The notes beneath the pieces were generated by a model. That model did no database searches and was not told the origin of the DNA. It was given only the letters and a program-made list of their open reading frames with translations. Shown in pieces: positions 18,339 to 27,366 of a stretch of DNA of 64,000 nt. The stretch's first letter is position 1. The number at the start of each line of letters is the position of its first letter. The stretch is from Oscillospiraceae bacterium (GTDB lineage: Bacteria > Bacillota > Clostridia > Oscillospirales > CAG-272): contig SVTQ01000002.1 of assembly GCA_015063695.1 (NCBI GenBank), positions 36,923 through 100,922 on the forward strand, in the 5' to 3' direction. The position numbers were made by a program, and so were the translations under genes.

Positions 18339-19333
18339 TGTATACGGTACTTAAGGAGCTTATAAAATGCAGATGTGTTTCCGGAAGAGAGAGCGCAGTC
18401 TGTGACGTAATAGAAAAATATATCGCCCCCCACGTTGACTCCGTGGAAAGAGATGCCATGGGCAACCTTATCGCCTTCAAAAAGGGCTCGGGAAAAGATC
18501 CTAAAAAACTTATGTTTGCCGCTCATACAGATGAGATCGGTTTTATGGTAAACTTCATTGAAAAGAGCGGTCTTATCCGTTTTGCGACCATCGGCGGAAT
18601 TAATTTCACCGCCGCGGCATACTCCGAGGTCGTATTTGAAAACGGCACGAGAGGCGTTCTCGTTCCCGAGGCTGACTGTAAGGCGGCCGATATAACGGCA
18701 GATAAATGCTACGTTGACATCGGCACAAAGAGCCGCCGCGAAACCGAGAGATTTGTAAAAACAGGCGACACCTTCGCTCTTGCAGGAAAGCTCACAAAGC
18801 TTTCGGGTACCCGTGTCTCGGGAAGACCCATTGACGACCGCATCGGCTGCGCCATCCTCATAAAAGCGGCAGAAATGATAAAGAAGTGCGAAAACGACGT
18901 TTACTTCGTATTCACCACTCAGGAAGAGGTTGGTATCAGAGGCTCAAAGTGCGCAGCATTCGGCATCATGCCCGACATCGGCGTTGCCGTTGACGTTTGC
19001 ACCGCAGGCGACGTTCCCGGAGTAAAGAACCTTGAAACAAAGTGCGGAAACGGCCCTGCAGTAAAACTCAAGGATGCTTCCGTTATCTGTGACGAGGGAG
19101 TTATCGCTCTTTTGAAGGAGACCGCAAAGGAAAACGGCATCAAAGTTCAGAATGAGATCCTTATCTCAGGCGGAACTGACACCGCTTCCATCCAGATGGC
19201 AGGCGCAGGATGCCCCGCAGGCTGTATTTCCATCGCCACAAGATATATCCACACAGGCGTTGAAATGATAGATATGAAGGATGCAAAAGGTGCTGCCGTT
19301 ATTTTCGCAAAACTTGCGGAAAAAGCTCTTTGA
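18338..19333 (+). CDS. M42 family metallopeptidase (paralog 3)
   Basis: 331 residues. Motifs AAHTDEIGFM, GRPIDDRIGCA, TTQEEVGIRGS and ATRYIHTGVE supply the expected metal ligands and catalytic Glu. It is translationally coupled to paralog 2 by a one-base overlap. M42 enzymes assemble as dodecameric tetrahedra; three co-transcribed paralogs suggest hetero-oligomers or complementary specificities, as documented for archaeal TET peptidases (inference for this organism). Confidence 0.9.
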   Translation: MYTVLKELIKCRCVSGRESAVCDVIEKYIAPHVDSVERDAMGNLIAFKKGSGKDPKKLMFAAHTDEIGFMVNFIEKSGLIRFATIGGINFTAAAYSEVVFENGTRGVLVPEADCKAADITADKCYVDIGTKSRRETERFVKTGDTFALAGKLTKLSGTRVSGRPIDDRIGCAILIKAAEMIKKCENDVYFVFTTQEEVGIRGSKCAAFGIMPDIGVAVDVCTAGDVPGVKNLETKCGNGPAVKLKDASVICDEGVIALLKETAKENGIKVQNEILISGGTDTASIQMAGAGCPAGCISIATRYIHTGVEMIDMKDAKGAAVIFAKLAEKAL

Positions 19334-19365
19334 TCTTACCCGGAACACGAAAGAACAATAATAAA

Positions 19366-20208
19366 ATGAAACGGATAATAAAAAACAAGACCTTTGACGA
19401 AGAAAGAGCGCTTTATAACCTCACCGATGCAAGGGTCGAGGATTGTATTTTCGAAGGGGAGGCCGACGGGGAGAGTGCCTTCAAGGAAGCGCGACACATT
19501 GAGGTTGCAAATTGCAGAATGGCGCTCCGCTATCCCTTCTGGCACGCAGAGGATTTCAGCGTCTCAAACTGCACCTTCGCTCCCACTGCACGGGCGGCGG
19601 TATGGTATGCAAGGAACGCCGCATTTGACGGCTGTATTCTTGACGGCATAAAGGTCTTCCGCGAATGCGACGGCCTCACCGTTAAAAACTGCCGAAGTGT
19701 TTCCCCCGAAGCATTATGGAAATGCAGAGATTTCCGTATCGACACGTCTTCCTTTGACGGAGAATACCTCTTTTTCGAAAGCGAAAACGGAATTATCGAA
19801 AACCTCGAAATGAAAGGAAAATACTCCTTTCAGTACATAAAAAACGTAACAATAAGAAACTCGGTTCTTGACACTAAGGACGCCTTCTGGCACGCGGAAA
19901 ACGTGACAGTTGAAAACTGCACCGTAAAGGGCGAATACGCCGCGTGGTACTCAAAGAACGTAACCTTCAGAAACTGCCGTATTTCGGGCACTCAGCCCTT
20001 CTGCTACTGCGAAGGCCTTGTCCTTGAAAACTGCACCATGGAGGATACCGACCTTTCCTTTGAATATTCCCACGTTAACGCCGACATCAAAGGCAATATT
20101 CTCTCTGTCAAGAACCCCGCATCGGGTATCATACGCGCCGACAGCATCGGAGAAATTATCCTCGAAAACTCCGTTGTGGAAAGTATATGCGAGATAATTA
20201 CGGGATAA
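19366..20208 (+). CDS. DUF3737 family right-handed beta-helix protein
   Basis: A 280-residue cytosolic protein built of roughly 20-residue coils with recurring N-C and F/V-x-N-C patterns (VENCTV, FRNCRI, LENCTM) and repeated WHAE/WYSK motifs. This is the hallmark of DUF3737 pentapeptide-like beta-helix proteins. The start at 19366 (MKRIIKNKTFDEERALYN) matches the family; the in-frame extension to 19330 overlaps the M42 stop. The ribosome site is weak. It is the last gene of the murD transcript. Function unknown. Confidence 0.82.
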   Translation: MKRIIKNKTFDEERALYNLTDARVEDCIFEGEADGESAFKEARHIEVANCRMALRYPFWHAEDFSVSNCTFAPTARAAVWYARNAAFDGCILDGIKVFRECDGLTVKNCRSVSPEALWKCRDFRIDTSSFDGEYLFFESENGIIENLEMKGKYSFQYIKNVTIRNSVLDTKDAFWHAENVTVENCTVKGEYAAWYSKNVTFRNCRISGTQPFCYCEGLVLENCTMEDTDLSFEYSHVNADIKGNILSVKNPASGIIRADSIGEIILENSVVESICEIITG

Positions 20209-20251
20209 ACGGTAATTATTTAAAAACCTCTCACATTTTAATATATATGCC

Positions 20252-20344
20252 TTGACAAACTCACTTTTTTGTGTTACCATGTTAACGTATTAAAGCGTTA
20301 AAGCGAAAATATACCCACTTTACGCGCGGCGGTTCTTCCGCCGC
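20252..20344 (+). promoter_or_regulatory. Promoter, putative operator and leader hairpin of the his operon
   Basis: -35 TTGACA (20252-20257) and -10 TACCAT (20275-20280), 17-bp spacer. Directly after the -10 is an inverted repeat TTAACG/CGTTAA (20282-20301), a candidate site for the TrpR-like regulator encoded first in the operon. A GC-rich hairpin (GCGGCGG at 20326-20332 with 20338-20344) follows without a T-run. The leader shows no histidine-rich peptide or T-box. Confidence 0.6.
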
Positions 20345-20388
20345 CGTCAAGCTTTAACCCCTAAAATCTGAAAAGGTCGGTATAGAAC

Positions 20389-20685
20389 ATGGCAACCTAT
20401 CATTCAAAGGAAACCGAAAAACTTTATGAAGCTGTGATCAGCCTCGAAAACACAAAAGAGTGCAGAAAATTTTTCGAAGATATCTGCACAGTAAAAGAAC
20501 TTCTTGACCTGGCTCAGCGCCTTCAGATAGCTCTCATGCTGAAGGAAGGAAAGAATTATCAGGAAATTTCCGCCGAGACGGGTGCATCCACCGCCACCAT
20601 CAGCAGAGTAAACAAATGTCTGCTTTACGGAACCGGCGGTTATGAAACAGTAATATCTAAACTCAATAAGGATACAGAGAAATGA
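20389..20685 (+). CDS. YerC/YecD-type TrpR-like transcriptional regulator
   Basis: 98 residues. The helix-turn-helix region (LAQRLQIALMLKEGKNYQEISAETGASTATISRVNKCL) is that of the TrpR/YerC superfamily. In Clostridia such genes commonly precede histidine biosynthesis genes, and the regulator has been proposed to control them. Its stop overlaps the hisZG start as ATGA. Autoregulation through the inverted repeat at 20282-20301 is an inference. Whether histidine is the co-repressor is not shown by sequence. Confidence 0.87.
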   Translation: MATYHSKETEKLYEAVISLENTKECRKFFEDICTVKELLDLAQRLQIALMLKEGKNYQEISAETGASTATISRVNKCLLYGTGGYETVISKLNKDTEK

Positions 20686-22286
20686 TTTTTGATACTTCAG
20701 TTCTTCAAAACGATGAAATTGCCGTTTTTAAGCTTCGTTCCCTTTACGACAGCTTCGGCTACACAAAATATAAATTCAGCAAATTCGAGGAATATGACCT
20801 CTACGCAGGAAAAAAGGACTTCCTTGTTTCCGACAACGTCATAACCTTTACGGATACAGACGGCAAGCTTCTTGCCCTTAAACCTGACATCACCCTCTCC
20901 ATAATCAAAAATGAAGGCGATATTGAAGAAGGAACAAAAAAGGTCTACTACAACGAAAACGTATACAGAGTTTCCAAGGGCACAGGCTCCTTCAAGGAGA
21001 TAATGCAGGTTGGCCTTGAGTGCATGGGAAAAATAGATAACTACTGCATTTACGAGGTCATCCTTCTGGCGGCGCAGAGCCTTAGCAGTATCAGCGAAAA
21101 GTGGGGACTTGATATTTCTCACCTTGGAATTCTCTCCGCAGTTCTCGATATTGCAGGAGCAAAGGGCGAAAACAGAAAGAAACTCACAAGCCTCATCGGC
21201 GAAAAGAACGTTCACGAAATTCGCACCCTCTGTGAAAAAGAGGGAATTGACGGCGAAAAGATAGTAAAGCTTCTCTCCTTCAAGGGCTCTGCCATGGATA
21301 TGCTTCCCGTTCTCGCGGAAATTTCCGAGGGCAGATGTATTCCCGCAGTCGAACAGCTCTACCACATCATGACCGCCTTTGAACAGCTCGGTTATGACGA
21401 CAAGGTGAGAATAGACTTCTCCGCAGTTAGCGACATAAACTACTATAACGCCTTTGTTTTCAAGGGCTACGTTGATGGCGTTGCCGACAGTATTCTTTCG
21501 GGCGGTCAGTACGACACCCTTATGAAAAAAATGGGCAAGAAGTCGGGCGCCATCGGATTTGCGGTATACCTTGACGGCCTTGAAAGCCTTGAGGCATCGG
21601 ACGCGGAGGGCACCGACAACAAGTATCTCTGCAACACGGCGGACGGTATGCTGAACGTTGCTCTTCCCAAGGGCAGACTTGGCGAAAAGGTCTACTCCAT
21701 GTTCGAAGCGGCAGGCTTTGAATGCCCCGACATAAGAGAAAATTCAAGAAAGCTCATATTTGAAAATCCCGAAAAAAAGGTCAGATACTTCTGGGTAAAG
21801 CCCTCCGACGTTGCAATATACGTTGAAAGAGGCGCCGCCGATATCGGCGTTGCAGGCAAGGATATCCTTCTTGAGTACACCCCCGACGTATACGAGCTTC
21901 TCGACCTTGACACAGGTAAATGCAGAGTTGCCGTAGCCGCTCCCGAGGGCTTTGCTTTGAACCCCTCAAAGACCCTTAAGGTCGCGACCAAATTTACAAA
22001 CATAACAAAGAAGTTCTACGCCGCAAAGGGCCAGGACATCGACATTATAAAGCTCAACGGCTCCATTGAGATAGCGCCCATCTTAGGTCTTTCGGACGTT
22101 ATCGTGGATATCGTTGAAACGGGAACAACACTCAAGGAAAACCACCTTGAGGTCATTGATACGGTAGTGCCCGTCAGCGCAAGATTTATTGCCAACAAAA
22201 CGGCTCTTCGTTTTAAGGAAGACACCATTAAAGCTATCACGGACAACATCGCCCGTCAGATAAGCGATAAAAAGGAGAAAAAATGA
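20682..22286 (+). CDS. hisZG: Fused HisZ-HisG ATP phosphoribosyltransferase
   Basis: A single 534-residue frame. Residues 1 to about 310 are HisZ, the HisRS-like regulatory subunit (ALKPDITLSI, YYNENVYR, ILSGGQYDTL). Residues 323-534 are a short-form catalytic HisG (NVALPKGRLGEK, ADIGVAGKDIL and the PRPP loop DIVETGTTLKEN). In most bacteria with short HisG these are separate proteins forming a hetero-octamer. Here no stop or ribosome site separates them, so they are one polypeptide catalysing the first step of histidine synthesis with built-in feedback control. It overlaps both neighbours by 4 bases. Confidence 0.93.
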   Translation: MIFDTSVLQNDEIAVFKLRSLYDSFGYTKYKFSKFEEYDLYAGKKDFLVSDNVITFTDTDGKLLALKPDITLSIIKNEGDIEEGTKKVYYNENVYRVSKGTGSFKEIMQVGLECMGKIDNYCIYEVILLAAQSLSSISEKWGLDISHLGILSAVLDIAGAKGENRKKLTSLIGEKNVHEIRTLCEKEGIDGEKIVKLLSFKGSAMDMLPVLAEISEGRCIPAVEQLYHIMTAFEQLGYDDKVRIDFSAVSDINYYNAFVFKGYVDGVADSILSGGQYDTLMKKMGKKSGAIGFAVYLDGLESLEASDAEGTDNKYLCNTADGMLNVALPKGRLGEKVYSMFEAAGFECPDIRENSRKLIFENPEKKVRYFWVKPSDVAIYVERGAADIGVAGKDILLEYTPDVYELLDLDTGKCRVAVAAPEGFALNPSKTLKVATKFTNITKKFYAAKGQDIDIIKLNGSIEIAPILGLSDVIVDIVETGTTLKENHLEVIDTVVPVSARFIANKTALRFKEDTIKAITDNIARQISDKKEKK

Positions 22287-23557
22287 TACCCATTCTTAAG
22301 CAGGGCGAAGTTACAAACGACGAGATATTTGCCCGTACAGTCCCCACGGTAAACGTTGAGGGCATTGTAAGTGAGATTATAGATAACGTAAGAAAGAACG
22401 GAGATGCGGCACTCTATGAATACTGCCTCAAATTTGATAAGGCAGAGCTCTCCTCCCTTCAGGTAACCGAAGAGGAAATAGACTTTGCCGTTTCCTCCGT
22501 TGAGCCCCGTTTTCTCGAGGTTCTTGAAAGAGCGGCAAAGAATATCCGTGCTTTCCACGAAAAGCAGGTAAGAAACAGCTTTATCGTCAATACAGAGCCC
22601 GGTGTCGTCATGGGTCAGAAGGTGATCCCCGTTGACAGAGCAGGTCTCTACGTGCCCGGCGGTACTGCGGCATACCCTTCAACAGTTCTGATGGACTCAA
22701 TTCCTGCAAAGATCGCAGGCGTTCCCACGGTTGTTATGGTGACCCCTCCCCGTGCAGACGGCACGGTAAACCCCGTTATCCTTGCGGCGGCAAAAATTGC
22801 AGGCGTTGATAAGATATTCAAGGTAGGCGGAGCGCAGGCTATCGCCGCCCTCGCATACGGCACCGAAACAATTCCCAAGGTAGATAAGATAGTAGGCCCC
22901 GGCAACGCATTCGTTGCAGAGGCAAAGAAGCAGGTCTTCGGCAAGGTCTCCATTGATATGATAGCAGGCCCCAGCGAAATACTTATCGTTTCCGACAAAA
23001 ACAGTGATCCCCGTCACCTCGCGGCAGACCTTCTCTCTCAGGCTGAGCACGACAGAATGGCAAGCGCAGTTCTCGTCTGCGACAGTGAGGCGCTGGCGGT
23101 CAAGGTTGCAGAAGAAATAGAAAGACAGATACCCCTTCTCGAAAGAGCGGACATCGCACGCGACTCCATTGACAACAACGGAAAGATCATCGTTGCAAGG
23201 GACCTCTCCTGCGCCGTCGAGATTTCAAACGAGCTTGCCCCCGAGCATCTTGAGCTCTGCGTTGACGACCCCTTCGGACTTCTTGACTCTATCCGCCACG
23301 CAGGTTCAATATTCATGGGAAGAAACTGCCCCGAGGCTCTCGGAGATTACATGGCAGGCCCCAACCACACCCTTCCCACAAGCGGCACCGCAAAGTTTTC
23401 AAGCCCCCTCTCCGTTGACGATTTCGTAAAGAAGACACAGTATACGTACTTCACAAGAGAGGCTCTTGAAAATATCGCAGAGGACGTGGCATATTTTGCA
23501 GAAAAGGAAGGACTTACCGCCCACGCAAAGAGCGCAACAGTCCGTCTGGAGGACTGA
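22283..23557 (+). CDS. hisD: Histidinol dehydrogenase
   Basis: 424 residues, normal length. Oxidises histidinol to histidine in two NAD-dependent steps with a zinc ion. Signature motifs present: GGAQAIAALAYGTETIP, IVGPGN, MIAGPSE and AEHDRMA with catalytic Glu/His. Start overlaps the hisZG stop (ATGA). Confidence 0.97.
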   Translation: MIPILKQGEVTNDEIFARTVPTVNVEGIVSEIIDNVRKNGDAALYEYCLKFDKAELSSLQVTEEEIDFAVSSVEPRFLEVLERAAKNIRAFHEKQVRNSFIVNTEPGVVMGQKVIPVDRAGLYVPGGTAAYPSTVLMDSIPAKIAGVPTVVMVTPPRADGTVNPVILAAAKIAGVDKIFKVGGAQAIAALAYGTETIPKVDKIVGPGNAFVAEAKKQVFGKVSIDMIAGPSEILIVSDKNSDPRHLAADLLSQAEHDRMASAVLVCDSEALAVKVAEEIERQIPLLERADIARDSIDNNGKIIVARDLSCAVEISNELAPEHLELCVDDPFGLLDSIRHAGSIFMGRNCPEALGDYMAGPNHTLPTSGTAKFSSPLSVDDFVKKTQYTYFTREALENIAEDVAYFAEKEGLTAHAKSATVRLED

Positions 23558-23560
23558 GCC

Positions 23561-24625
23561 ATGAGCAGATTTTTCAGTGAAAAATACAAGGGCCTTGACC
23601 CCTACACTCCCGGTGAACAGCCGAAGGATATGCAGTACGTCAAGCTCAACACCAACGAGTCCCCCTTTCCTCCCTCGGAAAAGGCAATTGCGTATGCGGC
23701 AGAGGCGGCAAAAAGCCTTCAGCTTTATCCCGACCCCGAATGTTCCGTTCTGACAGAGAAGCTTGCCGACCTTCTCGGAGTTGACAAAAGCGAGGTTATA
23801 ATCAACAACGGCTCCGACGAGATACTGAACTTCGCATTCATGGCGTTCTGCGACAAGAACACTCCCGCAATTTTCCCCGACATCACCTACGGATTTTATC
23901 CCGTATTTGCACAGATAAACAACGTTCCCTATGAAGAAATACCCCTTCAGAAAGATTTTTCCATCAATATTTCCGATTATATCGGAAAGGGAAAAACAGT
24001 TGTTATCGCAAACCCCAACGCCCCCACGGGCATGGCACTCCCCCTCTCCGACATCGAAAAGATAGTCGCTTCAAACCCCGATAACGTGGTAATTATCGAC
24101 GAAGCTTACGTTGATTTCGGCGGTGAAAGTGCAGTACCCCTCATTAAAAAATTCGACAACCTGCTTGTTACGGGAACTTTTTCAAAGTCCCGAAGCATGG
24201 CAGGCGCAAGACTTGGTTTCGGAGTCGGCTCAAAAGAGCTTATCCGCGACCTCAACGCAATAAAATATTCAACAAACCCCTACAACATAAACAGAATGAC
24301 GGCGGCGGCAGGCATCGGTGTCCTTGAGGACGAGGAATACACGAGAAAGAACTGCCTCACCATTATGGAGACACGCGAAGAGACTACAGAAAAGCTTCAC
24401 GCCATGGGCTTTGAGACCACAAATTCAAAGACCAACTTCATTTTTGCAAAGCACGAAAGCGCCCCGGGTGAGCTTCTTTATACCGAGCTTAAGAAACGCG
24501 GGGTACTCGTCCGTCATTTCAAAAAAGAAAGAATTTGCGACTACATCAGAATTACGGTGGGAAGCCGTGAGCAAATGAACACCTTCATTTCCGCGCTTGA
24601 AGCCGTACTGGAGGAAATAAAATGA
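23561..24625 (+). CDS. hisC: Histidinol-phosphate aminotransferase
   Basis: 354 residues, a fold-type I PLP enzyme converting imidazole-acetol phosphate to histidinol phosphate. Motifs: LNTNESPF substrate loop, IINNGSDEIL, NPNAPTG, IIDEAYVDF and the PLP lysine in TFSKSRSMAGARLG. It follows hisD by 3 bases and overlaps hisB by 4. Confidence 0.96.
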   Translation: MSRFFSEKYKGLDPYTPGEQPKDMQYVKLNTNESPFPPSEKAIAYAAEAAKSLQLYPDPECSVLTEKLADLLGVDKSEVIINNGSDEILNFAFMAFCDKNTPAIFPDITYGFYPVFAQINNVPYEEIPLQKDFSINISDYIGKGKTVVIANPNAPTGMALPLSDIEKIVASNPDNVVIIDEAYVDFGGESAVPLIKKFDNLLVTGTFSKSRSMAGARLGFGVGSKELIRDLNAIKYSTNPYNINRMTAAAGIGVLEDEEYTRKNCLTIMETREETTEKLHAMGFETTNSKTNFIFAKHESAPGELLYTELKKRGVLVRHFKKERICDYIRITVGSREQMNTFISALEAVLEEIK

Positions 24626-25209
24626 GAAAAGCCGAGATAAACAGAAAAACCGCCGAAACAAATATAAAGCTCACACTGAACCTTGACGGAGTGGGTGCTT
24701 CCGCCGTTGACACTGGATGCGGTTTTCTTGACCACATGCTGACCCTCTTCGCAAAGCACGGCAGATTTGACCTCTACGTTTCCTGCGTGGGAGACATCGA
24801 GGTGGACTATCACCATACCGCCGAAGATATCGGCATCGTTCTCGGCGAAGCATTCAAAGAAGCCCTCGGCGACAAGAAAGGTATTATCCGCTATGGAAGC
24901 ATGATACTTCCCATGGACGAGACGCTAATTCTCAGTGCAGTTGACCTCTCGGGCAGAGCGCATCTTGAATGGGCAGTATCTATCCCCACAGAAAAAGTGG
25001 GAGACTTTGACACAGAGCTTGCAGAGGAATTCTTTGCGGCATTCGTAAGAAGCGCGGCGGCAACTCTCCATGTGAGAAAGCTTACGGGCAGAAACTCTCA
25101 CCATATCATTGAAGGTGTTTTCAAGAGCGTGGCAAGAAGCCTTAAAGCTGCAGTGGCAATAGACGAAAAGTTCGCCTCTGAAATCCCCTCCACAAAAGGA
25201 GTTCTCTGA
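24622..25209 (+). CDS. hisB: Imidazoleglycerol-phosphate dehydratase
   Basis: 195 residues, the monofunctional dehydratase without a phosphatase domain. Manganese-binding repeats are visible: FLDHML near residue 38, DYHHTAEDIG and the later HIIEGVFKS. Since HisB lacks the phosphatase half and no hisK/hisN lies in the operon, histidinol-phosphate hydrolysis must be encoded elsewhere. Confidence 0.96.
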   Translation: MRKAEINRKTAETNIKLTLNLDGVGASAVDTGCGFLDHMLTLFAKHGRFDLYVSCVGDIEVDYHHTAEDIGIVLGEAFKEALGDKKGIIRYGSMILPMDETLILSAVDLSGRAHLEWAVSIPTEKVGDFDTELAEEFFAAFVRSAAATLHVRKLTGRNSHHIIEGVFKSVARSLKAAVAIDEKFASEIPSTKGVL

Positions 25210-25820
25210 TGATAGCCATAGTAGATTACGGTGTGGGAAATCTTTTTTCCCTCAAAAGCTCCTTTGCCGCCATCGGCGTTGAAACGGTGGTGTCGGGAGA
25301 CGAAAAAATACTTAAAAGTGCCGATAAGATAATCCTTCCCGGCGTTGGTGCCTTCAGTGATGCGGCGGCAAAGCTGAAAGCAACAGGACTCGATGCTTTT
25401 CTTAAAGAACAGGCGGCATCGGGCAAGCCCCTTATGGGTATCTGCCTCGGGATGCAGATGCTCTTTGACAGAAGCTATGAATACGGATGCCACGAAGGTC
25501 TCGGACTTATTCCCGGAGAAGTTCGTCCCATTTCCGAAGTCATCCCTAATGACCTCAAAATTCCCCATATCGGTTGGAATGCACTGAAATTCACCGAAAA
25601 CAAGACCGAAATTTTCAAATACATAAACGACGGCGACCATGTTTACTTCGTTCACTCCTTCTACGGCACAAAATGCGAAAGCTATGTCACCGCAAACGCA
25701 GAATACGGCGCTCCACTCTGTGCTTCCGTTCAGAAGGACAACGTTTACGGCTGTCAGTTCCACCCCGAAAAGAGTGGAAAGACAGGTCTTGCCATACTGA
25801 AAGGCTTCTGCGATTTATAA
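25209..25820 (+). CDS. hisH: Imidazole glycerol phosphate synthase, glutaminase subunit
   Basis: 203 residues, class I glutamine amidotransferase with nucleophile Cys in GICLGMQML and His/Glu in CQFHPEKSG. It supplies ammonia to HisF. Start overlaps the hisB stop by one base. Confidence 0.96.
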   Translation: MIAIVDYGVGNLFSLKSSFAAIGVETVVSGDEKILKSADKIILPGVGAFSDAAAKLKATGLDAFLKEQAASGKPLMGICLGMQMLFDRSYEYGCHEGLGLIPGEVRPISEVIPNDLKIPHIGWNALKFTENKTEIFKYINDGDHVYFVHSFYGTKCESYVTANAEYGAPLCASVQKDNVYGCQFHPEKSGKTGLAILKGFCDL

Positions 25821-25843
25821 AAAACAAAACAAAAGGACAGAAA

Positions 25844-26563
25844 ATGTATATTTTTCCCGCAATAGACTTATATGAAAAAAAGGCGGTCCGTCTTTATAAG
25901 GGCGACTACGAAAAAATGACCGTCTACAGCGAAAACCCCCGTGAAATAGCAAGAGATTTTGCAAACAAGGGCGCTTCTCACATCCACATTGTTGACCTCG
26001 AGGGCGCAAAATTCGGAACTACCCCCAATCTTGAAACAGTAAAAGAGATAATAGACGAGACTCCCCTCTACTCCGAAATAGGCGGCGGCATCAGAACTAT
26101 GGAAACCGTTGAAAAATATCTCGGAATAGGCGTTGACCGCGTGATTTTAGGCACTGCGGCAGTAACCGACGAAGAATTTTTAAAAGCTGTCTGCCATAAA
26201 TACGCCGACAGACTTGCCGTCGGAGTTGATATTAAGGACGGCTTTGTTGCCATCAAGGGCTGGACCGAAAAATCAAGCCTTACATGCTTTGATTTCTGTG
26301 AAAAGATGCAGGCCCTCGGTGTTTCCGCCCTCATCTGCACCGATATTTCAAGAGACGGTGCCATGAGGGGAACAAACCTCGAGCTTTACCGCGAGCTTTC
26401 CGAAAAATTCAGCATGAAGATAACCGCCTCCGGCGGAGTTTCCACCCTCTACGACGTTGAAGAGCTGACAAAAATGAAGCTTTGGGGCGCAATTATCGGA
26501 AAAGCCTACTACACGGGTGACATTGATCTCGAAGAAGCGGTACGCATAGCAAAAAACGGCTGA
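25844..26563 (+). CDS. hisA: ProFAR isomerase
   Basis: 239 residues, TIM barrel. The N-terminus YIFPAIDLYEKKAVRLYKG carries the first catalytic Asp, with phosphate loops GGGIRT and ASGGVST and the second catalytic Asp in CTDISRDGAM. ATG at 25844 with AAAGGA upstream is chosen; an in-frame extension overlapping hisH is not coding-like. It converts ProFAR to PRFAR. Confidence 0.96.
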   Translation: MYIFPAIDLYEKKAVRLYKGDYEKMTVYSENPREIARDFANKGASHIHIVDLEGAKFGTTPNLETVKEIIDETPLYSEIGGGIRTMETVEKYLGIGVDRVILGTAAVTDEEFLKAVCHKYADRLAVGVDIKDGFVAIKGWTEKSSLTCFDFCEKMQALGVSALICTDISRDGAMRGTNLELYRELSEKFSMKITASGGVSTLYDVEELTKMKLWGAIIGKAYYTGDIDLEEAVRIAKNG

Positions 26564-26579
26564 TACTGAGGAACATATT

Positions 26580-27338
26580 ATGATAACGAAAAGAATTATT
26601 CCCTGCCTTGACGTAAAAAACGGCAGAGTGGTAAAAGGTGTTAACTTTGCAGGGCTGTCCGACGTATCCTCCCCCGTGGAGCTGGGACGTTACTACAGCG
26701 AATGCGGAGCTGACGAGCTGGTGTTTTACGATATAACGGCTTCAAGCGACGGTCGGGCTCTCTTTACCGATATACTTACAGAAGTTGCAAGAACAATATT
26801 TATCCCTCTCACCGTAGGCGGCGGCATAAACACAGTTGCCGACTTCGATCGCGTTCTCAAATGCGGAGCAGACAAGGTGAGCGTAAACTCGGGCGCTATA
26901 AGAAATCCTTCCCTTATCCCCGAAGCCGCAAAGCTTTACGGCGACCAGTGTGTTGTAATTTCCGCCGACGTTAAGAGAGTTGACGGTGTTTTCCGTGTAT
27001 TTGCCAAGGGCGGAAGAGAAAACACGGGACTTGAAGCGGTTGAATGGATAAAAAGATGCGTCGGCTCGGGCGCAGGCGAGGTAGTTCTCAACTCCATTGA
27101 TACGGACGGAGTAAAGGGCGGCTTTGACCTTGAAATGCTCGAGGCTGTTTCAAACGCGGTAAGCGTTCCCGTTATCGCTTCGGGCGGAGCAGGTTGCATA
27201 CAGGACTTTGTAACTCTGTTCAAGACTCTCCCCAAGGTGGATGCAGGACTTGCCGCTTCCATTTTCCATTTCGGAGAAGTGAAGATATCCGACCTTAAAG
27301 ATACTCTTGCCGCAGAAGGCATTGAAGTAAGAAGATAA
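26580..27338 (+). CDS. hisF: Imidazole glycerol phosphate synthase, cyclase subunit
   Basis: 252 residues, TIM barrel. RIIPCLDVKNGRVVKGVNF contains the catalytic Asp, and NSIDTDGVKGG and ASGGAG complete the active site. Partner of HisH. It begins 16 bases after hisA. Confidence 0.97.
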   Translation: MITKRIIPCLDVKNGRVVKGVNFAGLSDVSSPVELGRYYSECGADELVFYDITASSDGRALFTDILTEVARTIFIPLTVGGGINTVADFDRVLKCGADKVSVNSGAIRNPSLIPEAAKLYGDQCVVISADVKRVDGVFRVFAKGGRENTGLEAVEWIKRCVGSGAGEVVLNSIDTDGVKGGFDLEMLEAVSNAVSVPVIASGGAGCIQDFVTLFKTLPKVDAGLAASIFHFGEVKISDLKDTLAAEGIEVRR

Positions 27339-27366
27339 ATAAATTATATAAAACGAGGACATATCT

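Noticed and set aside
20682..22286. Frameshift between hisZ and hisG
   Set aside because: The frame is continuous through a plausible linker at residues 310-322, with no stop and no ribosome site before the HisG part.
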